This document shows, piece after piece, positions 23,458 to 34,115 of a stretch of DNA of 64,000 bases. The notes beneath the pieces are model-generated. The model had not been told where the DNA came from and made no database searches. It worked only from the letters and a program-made list of their open reading frames with translations. This stretch comes from Pyrenochaeta sp. MPI-SDFR-AT-0127 (taxonomy: Eukaryota; Ascomycota; Dothideomycetes; Pleosporales; Cucurbitariaceae), in contig JAGTJM010000002.1 in the NCBI GenBank assembly GCA_020747015.1, positions 1,178,001-1,242,000 on the forward strand, read 5' to 3'. The stretch's first letter is position 1, and each line of letters starts with the position of its first letter. A program made the translations under genes and the position numbers.

Positions 23458-25134
23458 ATGTCTCAGACTGTAGAGCCAGGGATTGACAACATTATGCATT
23501 GCGCCCCGCCATCATCGCAATCAAAGGCTACTCAAAACTCGTTTTCCTGCCTTGGATCCGGCTCTAGCACCCAGTCGAGTCGCTCACCATCCTACAGCTT
23601 CGACAGCATTCAAGGCTCCGATATGCGTCCACACGCAAATTACTCCTATCCAATTGCCAGTGGTAGTTCTACACCTGTCTCGACGAGGTCGTCGATAAGC
23701 TATGAATCTAATGCCTCGTCAACTTCATCGTCAATGTCGAGGCCGCAACGGTCGTCTATGAAGCCTAGCCTCAGATCATCGCAGTCTATGGGAGGTAATC
23801 TTAGCAGAAGATCGTCACCGCCCACTGTGCGATTCGCGGACCCAAAGCAAGTGTCGAGACCAGTGACGAAGTCCCAGACTTGGCCACAGACACTACAACA
23901 GCAACGGCCCGATTCATTTACCAACACTGTCCCAAACCCACTGCTCCAGCTCCAGCATCACCACACGGCATCTGTCTCGAATTCCAACTCCACGGCGTAC
24001 ACGAGACAATCACAGGCATACATGGCACCTCCTCCACCAGGACGGCCCCCTCCAGGAATTCCAACCCCACAGCTTGGTACATTGAACAACATGAAGCGAA
24101 TTAGTACTCACACATCCACATCTGCACGTTCTCTACCACCGGTACCAGCTAGATGGTCCAACATCCCTCTTCCAGCACAGTTCTCTCCCCCTGGCCAAGT
24201 ACCAGGCTCCCGTGTTCCCTCTTACCAATCCACCATATCTAATCTGTCCACTCAATCTGCACCCGCAGTATTGTCAAATCCCCCAAATGTTAGTAGTCCA
24301 CCGGGCCAGTACAGTCCCCTCCAAAACTACATACCATGTCTGTATAGAACGTGTTCAGCAAATTATTCGTCAGCACATGCAGGCCCCACCTACTATCTGT
24401 CTCAAGGACCATACTCCCTGACTCGACTCCACGGATATTGTCCAGGACACGCCACGAGAGATTTGAAAGATGCAAATGCAGCGTGCAAAAAGGAGTGGGA
24501 GAGTTTGCGACAGAATGCAGGGAGGAAGACACTGGGACTGATCGCCGCGGAGTTTGAAGTCTTCCTCGAGCAATTCAGAGAAGATAGACGCGAGGAAGAT
24601 GCACGGTTACAGCGGATCCAGAAGAGACGGGTATTGGGTTCTGTATCAACAGCTGCCGCAGCTCAAAAAGGGAAGGCGAAGCATGACAATAACGATGATT
24701 GGGAATGGCGCTACACGCCCCGCCACTGCACCAAAAATGGCTGCAAATCAGCCCGATACTCACCATTTGCCAACCATCTCTACAGTTTCTACACGGCTCA
24801 CCGCGCCTCTACATTCCTACCTCTCCAGACACTTTGCCCCAGCTGTGCCAATGCTGAGGTCGAAGCATTTGAACAGTCGATTCAGGAGAAGTGGTCAAGC
24901 CGATGTGGCTGGGATGACGAAGAGTGGGATGAATGGTTCAGCAATGCAGTGAGAGACCGAGAGATGGAGCAAGAGTTCTGGGAGAAGGCCCAGGAGAGAG
25001 TTGTCAAGGAAAAAGGACCCGCACGAATGACCACTCAACCTGAAATAGACGAGAAACGTGTTGTGGAAAGTGACGTTGGAAAGAAAGGAAGGAGATCGGT
25101 TTTCAAAAGATTGTTTGGGAGTATGGTCAATTAA
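23458..25134 (+). CDS. Ser/Pro-rich protein with two matching cysteine modules
   Basis: I do not recognise a named family. A single 558-residue frame starts at the ATG at 23458. Residues 1-290 are disordered, rich in Ser, Thr, Pro and Gln. Two similar cysteine modules follow. Module 1 has C294-x4-C299, then C328-P-x-H331. Module 2 has C424-x4-C429, then C460-P-x-C463. The spacing is 28 and 30 residues, and an acidic/Lys helix follows each. This suggests two zinc ribbons from a duplication. Between them lies a charged helix with EAEFEVFLEQFREDRREEDARLQ character. The C-terminus is basic (KKGRRSVFKRLFG). Function is unknown; protein or RNA binding through the modules is a guess. Tail-to-tail with the NmrA-like gene. 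Confidence 0.8.
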   Translation: MSQTVEPGIDNIMHCAPPSSQSKATQNSFSCLGSGSSTQSSRSPSYSFDSIQGSDMRPHANYSYPIASGSSTPVSTRSSISYESNASSTSSSMSRPQRSSMKPSLRSSQSMGGNLSRRSSPPTVRFADPKQVSRPVTKSQTWPQTLQQQRPDSFTNTVPNPLLQLQHHHTASVSNSNSTAYTRQSQAYMAPPPPGRPPPGIPTPQLGTLNNMKRISTHTSTSARSLPPVPARWSNIPLPAQFSPPGQVPGSRVPSYQSTISNLSTQSAPAVLSNPPNVSSPPGQYSPLQNYIPCLYRTCSANYSSAHAGPTYYLSQGPYSLTRLHGYCPGHATRDLKDANAACKKEWESLRQNAGRKTLGLIAAEFEVFLEQFREDRREEDARLQRIQKRRVLGSVSTAAAAQKGKAKHDNNDDWEWRYTPRHCTKNGCKSARYSPFANHLYSFYTAHRASTFLPLQTLCPSCANAEVEAFEQSIQEKWSSRCGWDDEEWDEWFSNAVRDREMEQEFWEKAQERVVKEKGPARMTTQPEIDEKRVVESDVGKKGRRSVFKRLFGSMVN

Positions 25135-25470
25135 AATTCAGAGCAGTATTGGGTCAGCAAGGGAGGAAATTGTCTCAGTCTAGGTTTTCGTTGCATAGGT
25201 TGTCACCGTATTCAGCAGACACAAATTCCCATTTAAGGCGTATATTTGTTTCTGTAAGTCTCAGATTGTGAAGCGAGACTATCACAGCCCAGCATAATGA
25301 CCCAATACCCAATCAATGAAACCATTATTGTACAACTCCCATTCATAGGTAACCCCAAGCCAAGACGCCAATAAATGGAAGACATAGTGTGAAAAGTATC
25401 GAGAATCGCTTGTCAATCACCCAACAACGGGCAGCGCCGAAAGCATGTCAAGAGTTCTTCAGCTTCCTCC
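25135..25470. other. Convergent 3' flanks
   Basis: 336 bp between two convergent genes, AT-rich, with no gene seen. Confidence 0.6.
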
Positions 25471-26632
25471 CTATGCCTTTCTCTTCTTAGTAACATGTCC
25501 ATTCTCCCCACCTTTCGGCGCAAAACTCTCCGCATACACCTTGAAGAACTCCGTTGGCTGCTGAGGATGGTTGCTCGTAACGTTGACGAAGGCAGTTGTA
25601 GAAATATAGTTGGTTTTACCTTCACGCACGAGACTGTAGTACTCTAGCAGGTACTGCAGCTCCGATGGATCCGAGTCGCTCTGTGCCTTTAGCACCTTCT
25701 TTGCTTCAGCCACGCTGATGTCTTCAAAGGACATGGGGCTACCGAGAGCAGATGAGGCGTTGGCAGCAAGTTCAGAGCCAGTGCAGAGCAGAGGCCCGGT
25801 ACAGACCATGAGCTGGCCGCGGTGGCGGTCATCGAACCCATTCTGTGGTGAAGTGTTAATCTTACTCACGCGTCAATGTGAATATGGGATGTCACAAACC
25901 TCTCCTTGACCAGTGAGCACATGAGCAGCAAGCTGGGCGACATCTCCGAGAGCTACCGGGGCCATGAGGTGAGACTCGCCGATAGGGATGGGTAGAATGC
26001 CATCCTTCTGAGCTTGAGGAGCGTAGAGTAGTAAGTTCTGTTTCCATGTCAGATACTAATGTCTCTCTCTCCTATGGGCATGCATTAAAATACCTCGGCG
26101 TAGAAGCCTGCACGAATAATGCAAGGTGAATGGCCGGTTGATGTGCTTCCATCACCCTTCGCAGCCATGACCAAGCACTCCAAGTCAATGAACTCACGGA
26201 GGTGCGGCTGCTTCTCGCGCTCCGCAACGTCAGCTCCAACAGACGAGAGGAACAAGATGTTAGGAACATCAGCCTTCTTCGTGGCATTGATGAGCTCGAC
26301 AGTGATATCGAACTTCTCCTTGTGCGCCGGAGGTATTAGGCACACAGTATCGCAACCGGATTCTTTCAACGTCTTGACCATCTCCCGCTCGCGGCCGGGC
26401 TTATGAGGGATGACTTTTGCACCTGTGGCATTATATTAGTTGGGCTATGTGGAATAGGCGGTTATCACTTACCTAACTGTGTCAGCTCCTTGGCCCTATG
26501 TCCTGTGGGATAGAGGCACAGTACACTGACAGAATCTACCTTATTCTTGAAGTAATTGTTCGTGAGGATAAGCTCGGCGATGAGGAAGCCAGTATGGCCA
26601 TCGCCAGCGGTGATACAGATATTGCGAGTCAT
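25471..26632 (-). CDS. NmrA-like NAD(P)-binding Rossmann protein
   Basis: This is an atypical short-chain dehydrogenase/reductase-type protein; NmrA relatives act as redox sensors or as NAD(P)H-dependent reductases. Exons 26632-26473, 26422-26094, 26037-25900 and 25842-25471 give 332 residues, with introns of 50, 56 and 57 bp. The dinucleotide-binding motif is at the start: CITAGDGHTGFLIAE, with glycines at residues 10, 12 and 15. Further marks are LLYAPQAQKDGILPIPIGES and a middle segment NILFLSSVGADV, typical of the fourth beta strand. The C-terminus is basic (THVTKKRKA-like). The ATG at 26632 was chosen because the frame upstream offers only non-ATG codons and the glycine motif should be near the N-terminus. 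Substrate is unknown. It is divergent from the DUF3431 gene. Confidence 0.85.
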
Positions 26633-27675
26633 GTTTGTTTCTTTGCACAAAGGCTTATTGGATTCATTCACGGTATATTAACAGTATCGTTGTTGTCAAC
26701 ATGTTAGAGTGATCTAGGGAAAATCGCAGCTAGTTATCGGTACCTGCATGAGATCGTTCCGTCACCTGATAATCACTGTGACGTTGAATGGCCTTGCGTC
26801 AAGCTTACGTCGACCCACGACGCCCAAAAGGCGGGACAGCGTGTGGTAATGTCGGCGCTCGCATATTCGGGAATTTATGCCGTCCAAGCAGTGACTGTAG
26901 TACATCTTTGACGATCCTCTACAGTCTGGGGTCGCGAGTTGTCACATTCACGATGTATGACGTAGTTTTGGACCCGCGGAGTGATATCTGCAAGGCATCA
27001 AAGTTATGTAGGATCAGGGCGGAAAAAAGATGTTGCCCTCTAGTTTTCCCTTCTTATTGGCAGCGCGGAACAAGGAATGTGAAGAATGGTATACACGCTG
27101 GGTCAATTGAGCCACAGAGGAATTATCTGCTTGGCACACCAGTTCGTTCGCAATAGGCCTTCAAGACTGTTTCCCGCCATCTTTTTCAAACCAGGATCAT
27201 GTCGCACACTGACAGTTGGTTATCTGGAATCTGGTAGTTCAAACTCTGTATCACTATGTGATACCTACTGCAGGTGAGCAGTCACGCTCTTCCTCCTTGT
27301 TGTACGGACCTGCCACTAGCTCGAGTATTAATTTGCATGCTCGTGTTCAGCAAGATGCGTCCCAACTCAAAATTCTGGGCTGAAGAAATGATGGTGGCGA
27401 TATTCAATCTGTTCAGCACCGACAAAGAGCCGCAAAACAATGGATTGGAAAGGGGAGTGCCAGACGCGTGGGGCTAACCAGATACGGGGAACGCTATGAC
27501 CCCCTGGCCGAGCGGCGTAGTTCTCGGACAGGAGTCGCACCACGCGTACAAATCGTTTCGAGAGCACAACGAGCTTCGCAAAGAGCCTCCTGATCTACAG
27601 TCTCGTTTGTGCATAGAGTGCTGCTTTATAACCATCGTTGCTGGCAGGTTCAGGCGCAAACCCTAGGCTCCTACG
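26633..27675. other. Divergent promoter region, NmrA-like and DUF3431 genes
   Basis: About 1 kb between divergent starts. It contains short open frames without motifs and no RNA gene. Regulation of both neighbours is presumably located here. Confidence 0.5.
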
Positions 27676-28578
27676 ATGCGAGGAAGAATAGCAACTATAG
27701 CAGGCGCGACAACCGTCCTACTCATCATCATCGCTCTCTTCGTGTCAGCACCCAAGTCATGGAGGATCGGGGGATCATTACCTAGTGTCGCGGGCCACCA
27801 TCCATATAGGAAGCCGGACCCACTACCCTGGAATCCACCCAGCCCTAAGGATGCATCAGGGGAGCAACCGGCAGATCGTCTCATTTTGAAAGTAAAGCTC
27901 GAGAATGAAGACGCTTCATGGATAGATTCATTGTTTCCAGCATGGCGGAAAGACATTATTACCATTTGGCAGGGGTTTTCAAAGCTGCATGAAGACGAAA
28001 AGAGAGTGGACAAGGGACGAGTGGCTGACGCATATCTTCGCTGGATCATTGAAAACTATGACAACTTACCGGAGACTGTACTCTTCCTACCTCCAGAGGG
28101 GAATCGACCAGGAAAGGACTTGCAGTCAATCGTCTGGAGACGAACCAATACCGACCTCAAGAAAGACATCTCCGCCCTCCAAATGCCATTCATACAATCC
28201 TCCGGTTTCGCAAACCTTCACTGCCCTTCACCATCAACATGCGCGGACCTGATCTTACCTTTTCGCTCGCCACCAAACGAGTTCCGCACCTTGGAAGTCG
28301 CCATGCCAAGAGTTTGGGAAGGACTATTCGGCAACACCACAGTGCCAGGCCAACTTGCGACACCGCCTGGCGCCGAGTTTGCAGTCAGCAAGGCGCAGGT
28401 CCAAAAGCGCAGCGTTGAGGAGTATTTGAAGTTCTGGAAATGGCTGAACAAAACCGTAATGGATGATGATACAGCAGGTCTGGTGTTTGAGTATCTTTGG
28501 CACGTCATCTTTGGGAGGGATCCAGTGTATTGTCCCGAGGAGAAGCAGTGCGTGTGTGAAGTTTATGGGAAGTGTTGA
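27676..28578 (+). CDS. DUF3431 family type II membrane protein
   Basis: A single-exon gene of 300 residues. A membrane anchor lies at residues 5-24 (IATIAGATTVLLIIIALFVS), so the rest should face the secretory lumen or cell exterior. The DUF3431 signature is clear. Residues about 70-130 have the D-x-S-W-I/L motif and RVADAYLRWIIENYDNLPETVLFLP. Later come GFANLHC, PPGAEFAVSKAQVQKR, EEYLKFWKWL and VFEYLWHVIFG. The last residues hold four cysteines (YCPEEKQCVCEVYGKC). The family is fungal, lumenal and of unknown activity, often considered glycosyltransferase-like; that role is inference. The frame begins at its first ATG. Confidence 0.88.
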   Translation: MRGRIATIAGATTVLLIIIALFVSAPKSWRIGGSLPSVAGHHPYRKPDPLPWNPPSPKDASGEQPADRLILKVKLENEDASWIDSLFPAWRKDIITIWQGFSKLHEDEKRVDKGRVADAYLRWIIENYDNLPETVLFLPPEGNRPGKDLQSIVWRRTNTDLKKDISALQMPFIQSSGFANLHCPSPSTCADLILPFRSPPNEFRTLEVAMPRVWEGLFGNTTVPGQLATPPGAEFAVSKAQVQKRSVEEYLKFWKWLNKTVMDDDTAGLVFEYLWHVIFGRDPVYCPEEKQCVCEVYGKC

Positions 28579-29733
28579 TAGGGTTGTAGAGCAGGATGAG
28601 TCCTTTCGATATTATTGCATTGGTGTTTCTGGTTTTCATGAAAATTCCGGCTTCTGTATAGAGCTATAATGTTTTTCTAATTTTGCAGCATCAATGTTCA
28701 CCCAAACTTCTGGGTTGGGGTAGGGTGGACTATGTGAATGACTTTTCAGCCGACTTCGTAGATCCATAAGAAGTCTAAAGCTAGTCCCAAAATCGGGATC
28801 AGGACTTGATAGAGATGAACACTCTGGCGCATGCCCCGGTGCAGTGGATTCCAGGCTAGTGTTCGATGAACATATTTACACTCATTCTTGTCATATGAGC
28901 ATCGGTCTTCAGCTAAGATGATTATCTAAATTTCACGTTTCTTGGCTGTCACGCATCTCCATTGGCAGACCTTTGCTGTGTTTGACAGTCAATGCGTAGT
29001 GCCTTTACTGATACTCAGTAGCGGCGAAGACCAACACATTTCAGGATCAAGTTTCGTGTATGTGTGCTCCTGGGCCCGTTAGAACTTGATCAAGGGATGA
29101 TGATATAGCTCTACCTGCGTGTGTACAATGGTCACGTCAGAATTGGAGAGCATACCGTGCAAACAAAGCAAGTTGGGAAAGACATCAAGATCAACGAAGG
29201 AACGTAAGTGGAACGAATACTACAATTCGAATTAGGAAGGAAGACTGACATGACAACGCCCATTGCGCGAAATTCCTGAAGTTATTGATCAATGAGGACG
29301 TAGATATTGATGCACATGATGGTACTTAATTAATACACTGCAGACCGTTCAGCTACATACAATACACTACATTTGTATTTTTTTTTGAAGATTTCACTTG
29401 CGTTCCGTGATCATACATGCACCTCATCCTCGTATATTGCTTCGCAAGCACCATCTCACACCAATCACCATTATCAGTGTCTCGGCCCTTTGAATCATGC
29501 CAATTTAAAGTCAAAATCCGAGCTGAAGTAATGTGGTCCTGCTCGAACTTTTACTTCGATGATCTAATCACAGAGATCCGTTGATCAACGACACTAGTGA
29601 TACCGAACCCTTTACCAACCAAGATACTACATATTGTACAATTGCAGTTGACCTCGAAGACGTCATGCACTGCACCTCTGCTCCTTTGTATACCGTGATT
29701 GCTGGAGAATATTACTACTCAAGTGTATCAGCC
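28579..29733. other. AT-rich intergenic region
   Basis: About 1.15 kb, noticeably AT-rich, with no supported gene. It marks the left edge of a stretch of lineage-type genes reaching to about 39 kb. Confidence 0.55.
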
Positions 29734-32496
29734 CTATTCGTCATCATAGGCTTCTTCCAGGTGTTGCTTTATGCGAAGTCCTTCAAAGCTCTCTGGCATG
29801 GACGGGAAATCGGTCCCCAAGCCATCTTCACTTATGTATTGTTCCTCAAGCAAGAAACAAGTCGCACAGAGATGCTCTCCTATCTCATAATTACCCATCC
29901 AAACCCTTCCATGTGATTGGTAAAGCAATATCGCCGTTTCATTGAATATGTCAGAAATGTCTGAAAGCGAAGAATGTTGGTTTGAAAAGGAAGGATCAAC
30001 GATGAGATGCGATGCTGCATCAAAGAATTCTTCTTCGGTATCAGAGTTTTCGCTATCATGTTCTGTCGAATAGGCGGGAAGTGGAACATTGACTGAGTTG
30101 GTGCCATTGTCGTCATTCTTCCGACAGATGCACTTGAACTTGTGGTTGGATCTGATACATTCAGTGACGGCGATCCGTGCAGGCTCAATAAGACCTAGCC
30201 CAAGAGTACTATAGTCGTCTTTGCAGCGTGTACAGGCTCTTTTAAGCAGGTTCTTCCTGCCAAAGTCCTCAACAAACGTATTCTTGCATGACACGCCACT
30301 GAGGAGGACATCGTGCTTCCAGCCCATCTTTTCTATGCAGACTTCCAGCTCAAGTCGCATATAGTCTTCCGCTTTCCCGACGCAGTCAAGCAACGTGTGG
30401 CACCATGCCGTGTATAATTCCGGGAGGGCTTTCAGAAACTGCTTTTGTGTGATGTCGTCCTCAACCCAATCGAAGCCCTTCATTTGGAGAAACGATCCTG
30501 CCTTGACCGCCATTGGCAAAAGTTCTCGTCCGCATATTCGAAGAGCCAGCCAGAAGCCGATGGCGTTTATGTGTGTTCGGCTGACTGCTTTAAGATCGTG
30601 CTCTGAAAGGTCCATGATACGATACAAGAATCTACTGTTTTGTTCATGGCCTAGAATAGACCTTATACCGTGCTGTAAGCCGCACCATATAGTACGGGCA
30701 CCGAAAACGACGTACTCCTCTTTCGCTGTCAAGTGAAGAAGCCACGTGATGCTGTTTCGTGAAATCGGGACCCTCTCTTTTGCGTACGCCCTTTTCAGCC
30801 ATTCGTGGACTGTCCAGCCATCGTCGCTCGGACCCGCGAGGTCAATGCAATCCGAAAACAATCTGAGCATTGACATCTTAACCTCAGCATGTAGGTCGCT
30901 GGCAGAGGCAACAAATATTGAGATGGGAGATCTTGAACAGTCAGTTAGCGTTATCTTGGGTTCAGAAAAACTCACAGTATGGAAGGAGCGGGCCCTTCAT
31001 ATACCAATGCAGTTTTGTCAGCGCCTTCACGGATCAGCATAGCGCATAGGTCAACATGGCCCCCAGCAGCAGCGAACTACGATTCTGTCAAAAATTTGGA
31101 TCTGAGAAGGTCAAAGCAGATGGATCTTCAAGGGATACTTACGTGCAACGGCTTCCACCCCTTCGGACTAGTGTCCACCACACTCCCTATGCCCTTGCTT
31201 AGAAGGACCTCGACAGCACGAGTCTGCCCGCTCCGACAAAGCTCAAAAATTGGTGCGTCCTCTGGAATAGCGCGAGTCAGGGTGAGCCTACAATTGATCA
31301 TCCAGCTTTTGCCGCCAGAGGCCATGATAGCCTCTAAACCGTTTTTGACACCTAGCCTCTGCACCCATCTATTAGGGTAAAATGTGAACGCAGTAACAGA
31401 CTGGGATTTCCCATGTGTATCTGTCACACGATCGTTGTAATAGATGGTTGTTGTGCGTATCCAGACGCATCCAAAAGCCAATCTAAAGCTTGATGCTTGA
31501 TGGCAAACGCGATATCGCATATGTCTTGAATAGACAAATGTTTTAGAGCGAAAAACTCCGCTGTCGTCCATCGTATATCCATCCCGGGCAAAAATTTCCG
31601 TCGAAGTTGACTCAAACGTCGCAATGGCAGTCTGCCCAATAGCATGAAGCATAAGCTCCTGGATCTTTCTACTGATGACCGATTCCTCTGGGACAATCTT
31701 GTCGAAATAATCAAGTACATTCTTTGCGACATTGTTAGATGATACTTGGGTGCCAGAGCGAGAATGCTGTTTCCCAACTGCTGAAGAAGCGATGTGCACG
31801 TGCTCAACGGCAGAAATTGGTTTCAGTCCTGGCTCAATCGAAATATTTAGATGGGCTCTAGGCCCCGTGGAGTGATATTCTAGGCTTTGAAACCCCTTTT
31901 TTTCTGCCGAAATGTTGTAAAAATGTGGCTGGAGGATGCTTGTATTGAGTTAGCTCAGGTATCTTGCTCACAGCAACGAATCCTTTGGCTCACCATTGAT
32001 GGATCATTGCAAGTGTCAATGTCGATTTTGTTTCGCTTAATGATTGGCGAAATCTCTGGATTTGTTTGTTGTGTGTAGCGGCTTTGTACGCCGTCCATAC
32101 TCGTTTCCTCCGGGAGAGAGATTGGAAACCAATATCAAACTTTTCAACAATAAAGGTGAGTTCCTACACAGTCAACACACTGACTAATTTGCTTCAAGGA
32201 GCAGTTGAATTACCGTTACTTTGATTTGACAATGTTGTATTCCTTCTACAACACAGTGTCCTAGAGGTTTCCTGGTACATCCTATCCTTCCGAACACAGA
32301 AGTGAGATAAAGCAAATCCTCCTTTATTGCTGCGATTTCTTGAGGGGCATCTTCAATAGATTCCCAGAATTTGTGAAGTTTAGTACATGCTTCGGTAAGC
32401 TGAAGAGCTAGGGATACAACTGCTAAACCTGGATCTTATCAGCACGGGCAACAACAAAAGATAGGAGGAAGAAGTACCGCTAGCAGCAACTTCCAT
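29734..32496 (-). CDS. NLR-like fungal protein without NTPase domain (PigL_N-type N-terminus, ankyrin-like repeat)
   Basis: Six exons (32496-32478, 32428-32214, 32163-31994, 31938-31143, 31076-30976, 30931-29734) give 832 residues. The first 19 nt exon and the 215 nt exon encode an N-terminal helical domain of the kind found on fungal STAND/ankyrin proteins: LALQLTEACTKLHKFWESI, IKEDLLYLTSVF, then VEKFDIGFQSLSRRKRVW from exon 3. A middle region follows with no P-loop or NACHT. Near residues 370-430 there is an ankyrin-like unit (ELCRSGQTRAVEVLLSKG, GWKPLHFAAAGGHVDLCAMLIREGAD). The remaining 400 residues are Cys-containing and acidic, ending LRIKQHLEEAYDDE. Family relatives are linked to non-self recognition and signalling; a role here is inference. 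Every splice restores the frame, and intron 5 has a CTAAC branch site. Confidence 0.8.
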
Positions 32497-33368
32497 CGTT
32501 GAAGAAGATTTTCATATATTTGAAATCCAGTTGAATTGTCAAACTTCATAAGAGATGTTGAAGAGGGGTATAAGGGGGAAGGGTCTGATGTATCATGGAA
32601 TTTGTAGCTGCGCTCGACCCTGATGCTCTGAGTTCCCTGCAATGTGGGAGACAAGGCTTGCGAGTCCTTCTCTCAACCTGGTGTTTCCCGTGCAGTCCAC
32701 TTGATATGATTGGGGTGAGCCTTGCGCACGGTTCGTGGCACCCTAGGTCGTTCAACAAGGAAGTTTACTTGTCTTAGCTCTAGGATGATCTCAGCGACGA
32801 GGAGCTGCAACGCAGACCGTGCGCTCCCCATATCTCAGTGACTCACCTAGCATGCCACAAGATGATACCTACAAAAATGCATTCCGCTGGAGGCTATTAG
32901 GTGAGAAGCAACCTCCAACGCATATTGAAGTTTACATCCACAGCCATGTCATGAAGATATCGTTTCAAAAGAAGACCATCTTGATTGGCAGCTCTCGACA
33001 GGGTATATTTCAGCCCCCACATGATACATGGGTGGAACGGCAATTGCAATAGTACCTTCCTAGCGGGATCTCCTTAGCGCGAACGTCCTCCTGCGGGCCC
33101 CATGGACTGCAGTAAGCCTTGCACACATCCTTTACCCGCTAAGCATTTCTCCGCTTTCTAGAATGTGTCTATTGGATTTTATTATGATCAATTTTGTTGG
33201 AGTTCCAAATAGGTTCAGGTAAAGTACAGTTGTAGTAGTAAGTCGTTTTGAAATGCAGTTTTCATGAGTCTGTCCGTGAGTATATGTTCTGCCTTTCAGT
33301 TTTGTGTTTCTTTAAGTCCATGATTCTTCAACGTCACGGCGACTTGATTTCCCTCTTATTCTTCATAC
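32497..33368. other. Intergenic, no gene seen
   Basis: About 870 bp between the NLR-like gene start and the 3' end of the next minus-strand gene. Frames are short, and no RNA gene or repeat was recognised. Confidence 0.55.
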
Positions 33369-34115
33369 TCACTGCTCTTCGTCCTCTACCCACCAACCCG
33401 GCTCTTTCTTCCGCTCCAGCACCTCCTCACAATATACCTTCAACTTCGCCATCAATACGGGCGCGTCCGAAATCGGTTCTTGTTCTAATCTTTCCAACAA
33501 TTCCGCCAAATTCTCAGTACATAGTGCATCAATGTCCTTCTGAAATCGGTCGGGCAATCCCCACTCCTTGCTCAAAGAATTGGCTAGATCTGCGAGCTCA
33601 TACTCCGCCAAAAAGCACTGCATTCGTGTACATCGCCTACTAGACATATATGTGTGCAGTACAGTCCCTGTAAAGTCGTGTGATTTGGTTGAAATGTACA
33701 GGTACGTAGTGCGTGTGTGGGTGTCGAGTTCGAAAATGCCCCAGGCTTGAGGCGCGGTGCTGCTTAGCCTCGTTGAATCTGGGAAAGTGTAAACCTGAAG
33801 TCGCTCACTTCTGATATCTATATCATCGAGCAATTCTTGGACAGCATGCGCCTCTGGTGTGTTACGAGGTTGACGGGGCCAGTGATTTTGCTCCTCCCGC
33901 AATGGTGCCAGGTGAGCTTCAAGTTCTTGACGGGCCTCTGTGGATACTAGGTGCAGCATTTTGTGCAAGCGCAAATGATGTAGCGTTGAGACAAGGTCAG
34001 AAACGTCGGTATGCGTTAAATGATGGCCTAATGGGAAACAACCTAAACCTATGTATGATTCGCCAGATGGAGAGTTTGATAACGCATTGTGGGAGTGGAA
34101 TGGTAGTTGCGGCAT
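33369..34115 (-). CDS. Hypothetical protein, 248 residues
   Basis: A single open frame from a genuine ATG to TAA-type stop, without recognised domains. Composition is protein-like: no signal peptide or membrane segment, leucine- and histidine-rich N-terminus (SDLVSTLHHLRLHKMLHLV), a Glu-rich middle (ARQELEAHLAPLREE) and a C-terminal half with helical, acidic character ending in a Trp-Trp dipeptide and EDEEQ. The aromatic beta-like stretch WGIFELDTHTRTTYLYISTK resembles the core of a small globular domain. It lies in the AT-rich accessory stretch between the NLR-like protein and another orphan. Function is unknown and it may be lineage-restricted. Confidence 0.6.
   Translation of the reverse strand: MPQLPFHSHNALSNSPSGESYIGLGCFPLGHHLTHTDVSDLVSTLHHLRLHKMLHLVSTEARQELEAHLAPLREEQNHWPRQPRNTPEAHAVQELLDDIDIRSERLQVYTFPDSTRLSSTAPQAWGIFELDTHTRTTYLYISTKSHDFTGTVLHTYMSSRRCTRMQCFLAEYELADLANSLSKEWGLPDRFQKDIDALCTENLAELLERLEQEPISDAPVLMAKLKVYCEEVLERKKEPGWWVEDEEQ

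Noticed and set aside
27400..27675. Possible tRNA-like GC-rich segment before the DUF3431 gene
   Set aside because: No A-box/B-box pair or cloverleaf could be drawn.
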